A stretch of DNA of 64,000 nucleotides from Sinohyriopsis cumingii. Its lineage: Eukaryota; Mollusca; Bivalvia; Unionida; Unionidae. Positions 63,078-64,000 of this stretch are shown in pieces (position 1 is the stretch's first letter; each line of letters opens with the position of its first letter). The stretch lies in NCBI GenBank assembly GCA_028554795.2, contig CM068828.1:20391936-20455935 (forward strand), read 5' to 3'. The position numbers and the translations under genes are program-made. Below the pieces are notes generated by a model. That model had not been told where the DNA came from. It made no database searches and saw only the letters and a list, made by a program, of their open reading frames with translations.

Positions 63078-63370
63078 CATGTCCCTACCTGTGTTGCATA
63101 TATTTCCTTGCCAGCCAGTTGGGCAAGTACAAAAATGTCCCTACATGTGCCGCATACATTTCCTTCCCAACCAGAAGGGCAAGTACAATTGAAAATGTCC
63201 CTACCTGTGCTGCAAACATTTCCTTCCCAACCAGATGGGCAAGTACAATTGAAAATGTCCCTACCTGTGATGCATACATTATCTTCCCAACCAGATGGCA
63301 AGTACAATTGAAAATGTCCCTACCTGTGCTGCATACATTTCCTTCCCAACCAGATGGGCAAGTACAATTG
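63078..63370 (-). repeat. Tandem amplification of a half EGF exon plus its splice donor (60 bp x 5)
   Basis: Five head-to-tail units lie at 63,311-63,370 (the true exon end), 63,252-63,310, 63,192-63,251, 63,132-63,191 and about 63,078-63,131. Each holds the last 47 bases of the EGF exon, a GTAGGG donor and about 7 more intron bases. GT donors fall just below 63,324, 63,265, 63,205, 63,145 and 63,089. The second unit has lost one base, so it is 59 bp long. Read-through past the first donor is open for all copies but would change the frame entering the next exon. The copies differ by only a few substitutions, suggesting recent amplification. Whether any extra donor is used cannot be seen. Confidence 0.93.
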
Positions 63371-63437
63371 AAAGATCCTGGTGTGTTAGTACATGCTCCA
63401 CCATTCTGGCATGGCTTGGTGATGCATTCATCATAAT
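63324..63437 (-). CDS. EGF-like exon 1 (calcium-binding), most 5' in window
   Basis: This 38-residue EGF module begins with DYDEC. Loops are CITKPC, CQNGGAC and CTNTPGSFNC, then CTC, and it ends in WEGNVC. DxDEC plus Asn and Phe in the C3-C4 loop fit a calcium-binding EGF, and CxNx4FxC fits Asx beta-hydroxylation. The C2-C3 loop ends in Ala, so the O-fucose Ser/Thr is absent. The acceptor is ctgattttcag-like at 63,438-63,439 and the donor is GTAGGG just below 63,324. The last 47 bases of the exon and the first 13 of the intron are tandemly repeated downstream, giving four more copies of this donor (63,078-63,310). Only the donor at 63,324 keeps phase 1 with the next exon. Confidence 0.92.
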
Positions 63438-64000
63438 CTGAAAAGGTCAGATTGTTCGAGTTGAATTTTGTCCATATCACTCAGAGTCAGAAATAACCTA
63501 ATTATTGTGGTCACCTCGTGTTATAGTCCCTCACTATAGTGCAATAACACATTACTGTGGTTATAGATCCCAGTTTAAATTCTGTTTTATCAAATAACAA
63601 CTGTGATATTTGGGTTAATATACCTATATCATAAATCTTCTAACTATTCCATACATAATAACACTGCCTGATACCACAATTGACATAATGTTGTCATGTG
63701 AAAGAAAAGACCAATTACCAAGACATGTGAATCTATGTTAAAGCTATTTCACTATATTATTCTGCAGTCTCATCTTTTCATCTTGTGATAAACTGAATAT
63801 AACATTTGAGCACATATCAAATAGTTAAATAGTTTCGTTTGAAATTAACAAAGTATGACCTTCTATTAATCTATAAATCATAACTACATGTGTTTCTTTT
63901 TTCCCCTCACTTTTTTAATTGTTGGGTCATGCATGAGAACCAATTAAAATGCAATTTCAAATCATTCAGTACTGAATTATTTTGCTTAAAATCAGAACAA
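63438..64000 (-). other. Intronic sequence 5' of EGF exon 1
   Basis: AT-rich sequence to the window edge with no exon, promoter or array recognised, so the gene presumably continues beyond. Confidence 0.7.

Overview
The window is a piece of a eukaryotic, most likely molluscan, nuclear genome. It is AT-rich and intron-dominated, with LINE tails ending in (ATT)n and a tRNA-derived SINE whose 3' body resembles one I recall from molluscs. Mollusc is an inference from the style of the repeats; no diagnostic host gene is complete enough to prove it.

One host gene is supported, on the minus strand, and it runs off both ends. Fourteen small exons of 108-120 bp, at 63,324-63,437 (most 5') down to 571-687 (most 3'), each encode exactly one EGF-like domain. 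Each is bounded by AG/GT splice signals and each is phase 1-1. Most carry the calcium-binding and Asx-hydroxylation signature, eight fit the O-fucose consensus and one fits the O-glucose consensus. The product is therefore a long extracellular or membrane-anchored rod of tandem cbEGF modules, of the Notch, fibropellin, Crumbs or SVEP1 type. Nothing here decides which. Coding sequence is about 1.6 kb of 64 kb. No promoter, first exon, membrane segment or poly(A) site is visible.

By my rough tally of array coordinates, about 40 percent of the window is intronic tandem repeat. There are more than 25 unrelated minisatellites with periods of 23-84 bp. The largest are at 10.2-11.8, 16.9-18.9, 24.2-26.1, 26.4-29.1, 29.1-31.6, 32.4-34.8, 37.7-39.4, 43.2-44.9 and 45.0-47.4 kb. 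Most long open frames in the window are products of these arrays.

Mobile elements fill much of the rest. A nearly complete but broken CR1/L2-type LINE lies at 55.5-58.6 kb, with two truncated relatives at 15.5-16.25 and 44.0-44.7 kb. Two to three 3' remnants of another LINE family lie at 51.6, 53.8 and perhaps 40.0 kb. A SINE with 12-bp target duplications is at 16.5-16.8 kb. A non-autonomous piggyBac-type element with TTAA duplications is at 50.0-50.8 kb. Two decayed DIRS-like tyrosine-recombinase retroelement fossils are at 2.4-5.3 and 47.4-49.2 kb. An unclassified 720-bp insertion interrupts the 29-31.6 kb array.

The most unusual structures are three. First, the 3' half of the most 5' EGF exon has been tandemly amplified together with its splice donor, giving five donors in a row (63.08-63.37 kb). 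Second, two arms of about 565 bp form an inverted repeat inside a 23-bp minisatellite (32.1-33.5 kb), and the second arm is flanked by a 17-bp direct repeat. Third, several arrays carry a perfect transcription-factor core motif in nearly every unit. I see no convincing new multi-gene system.
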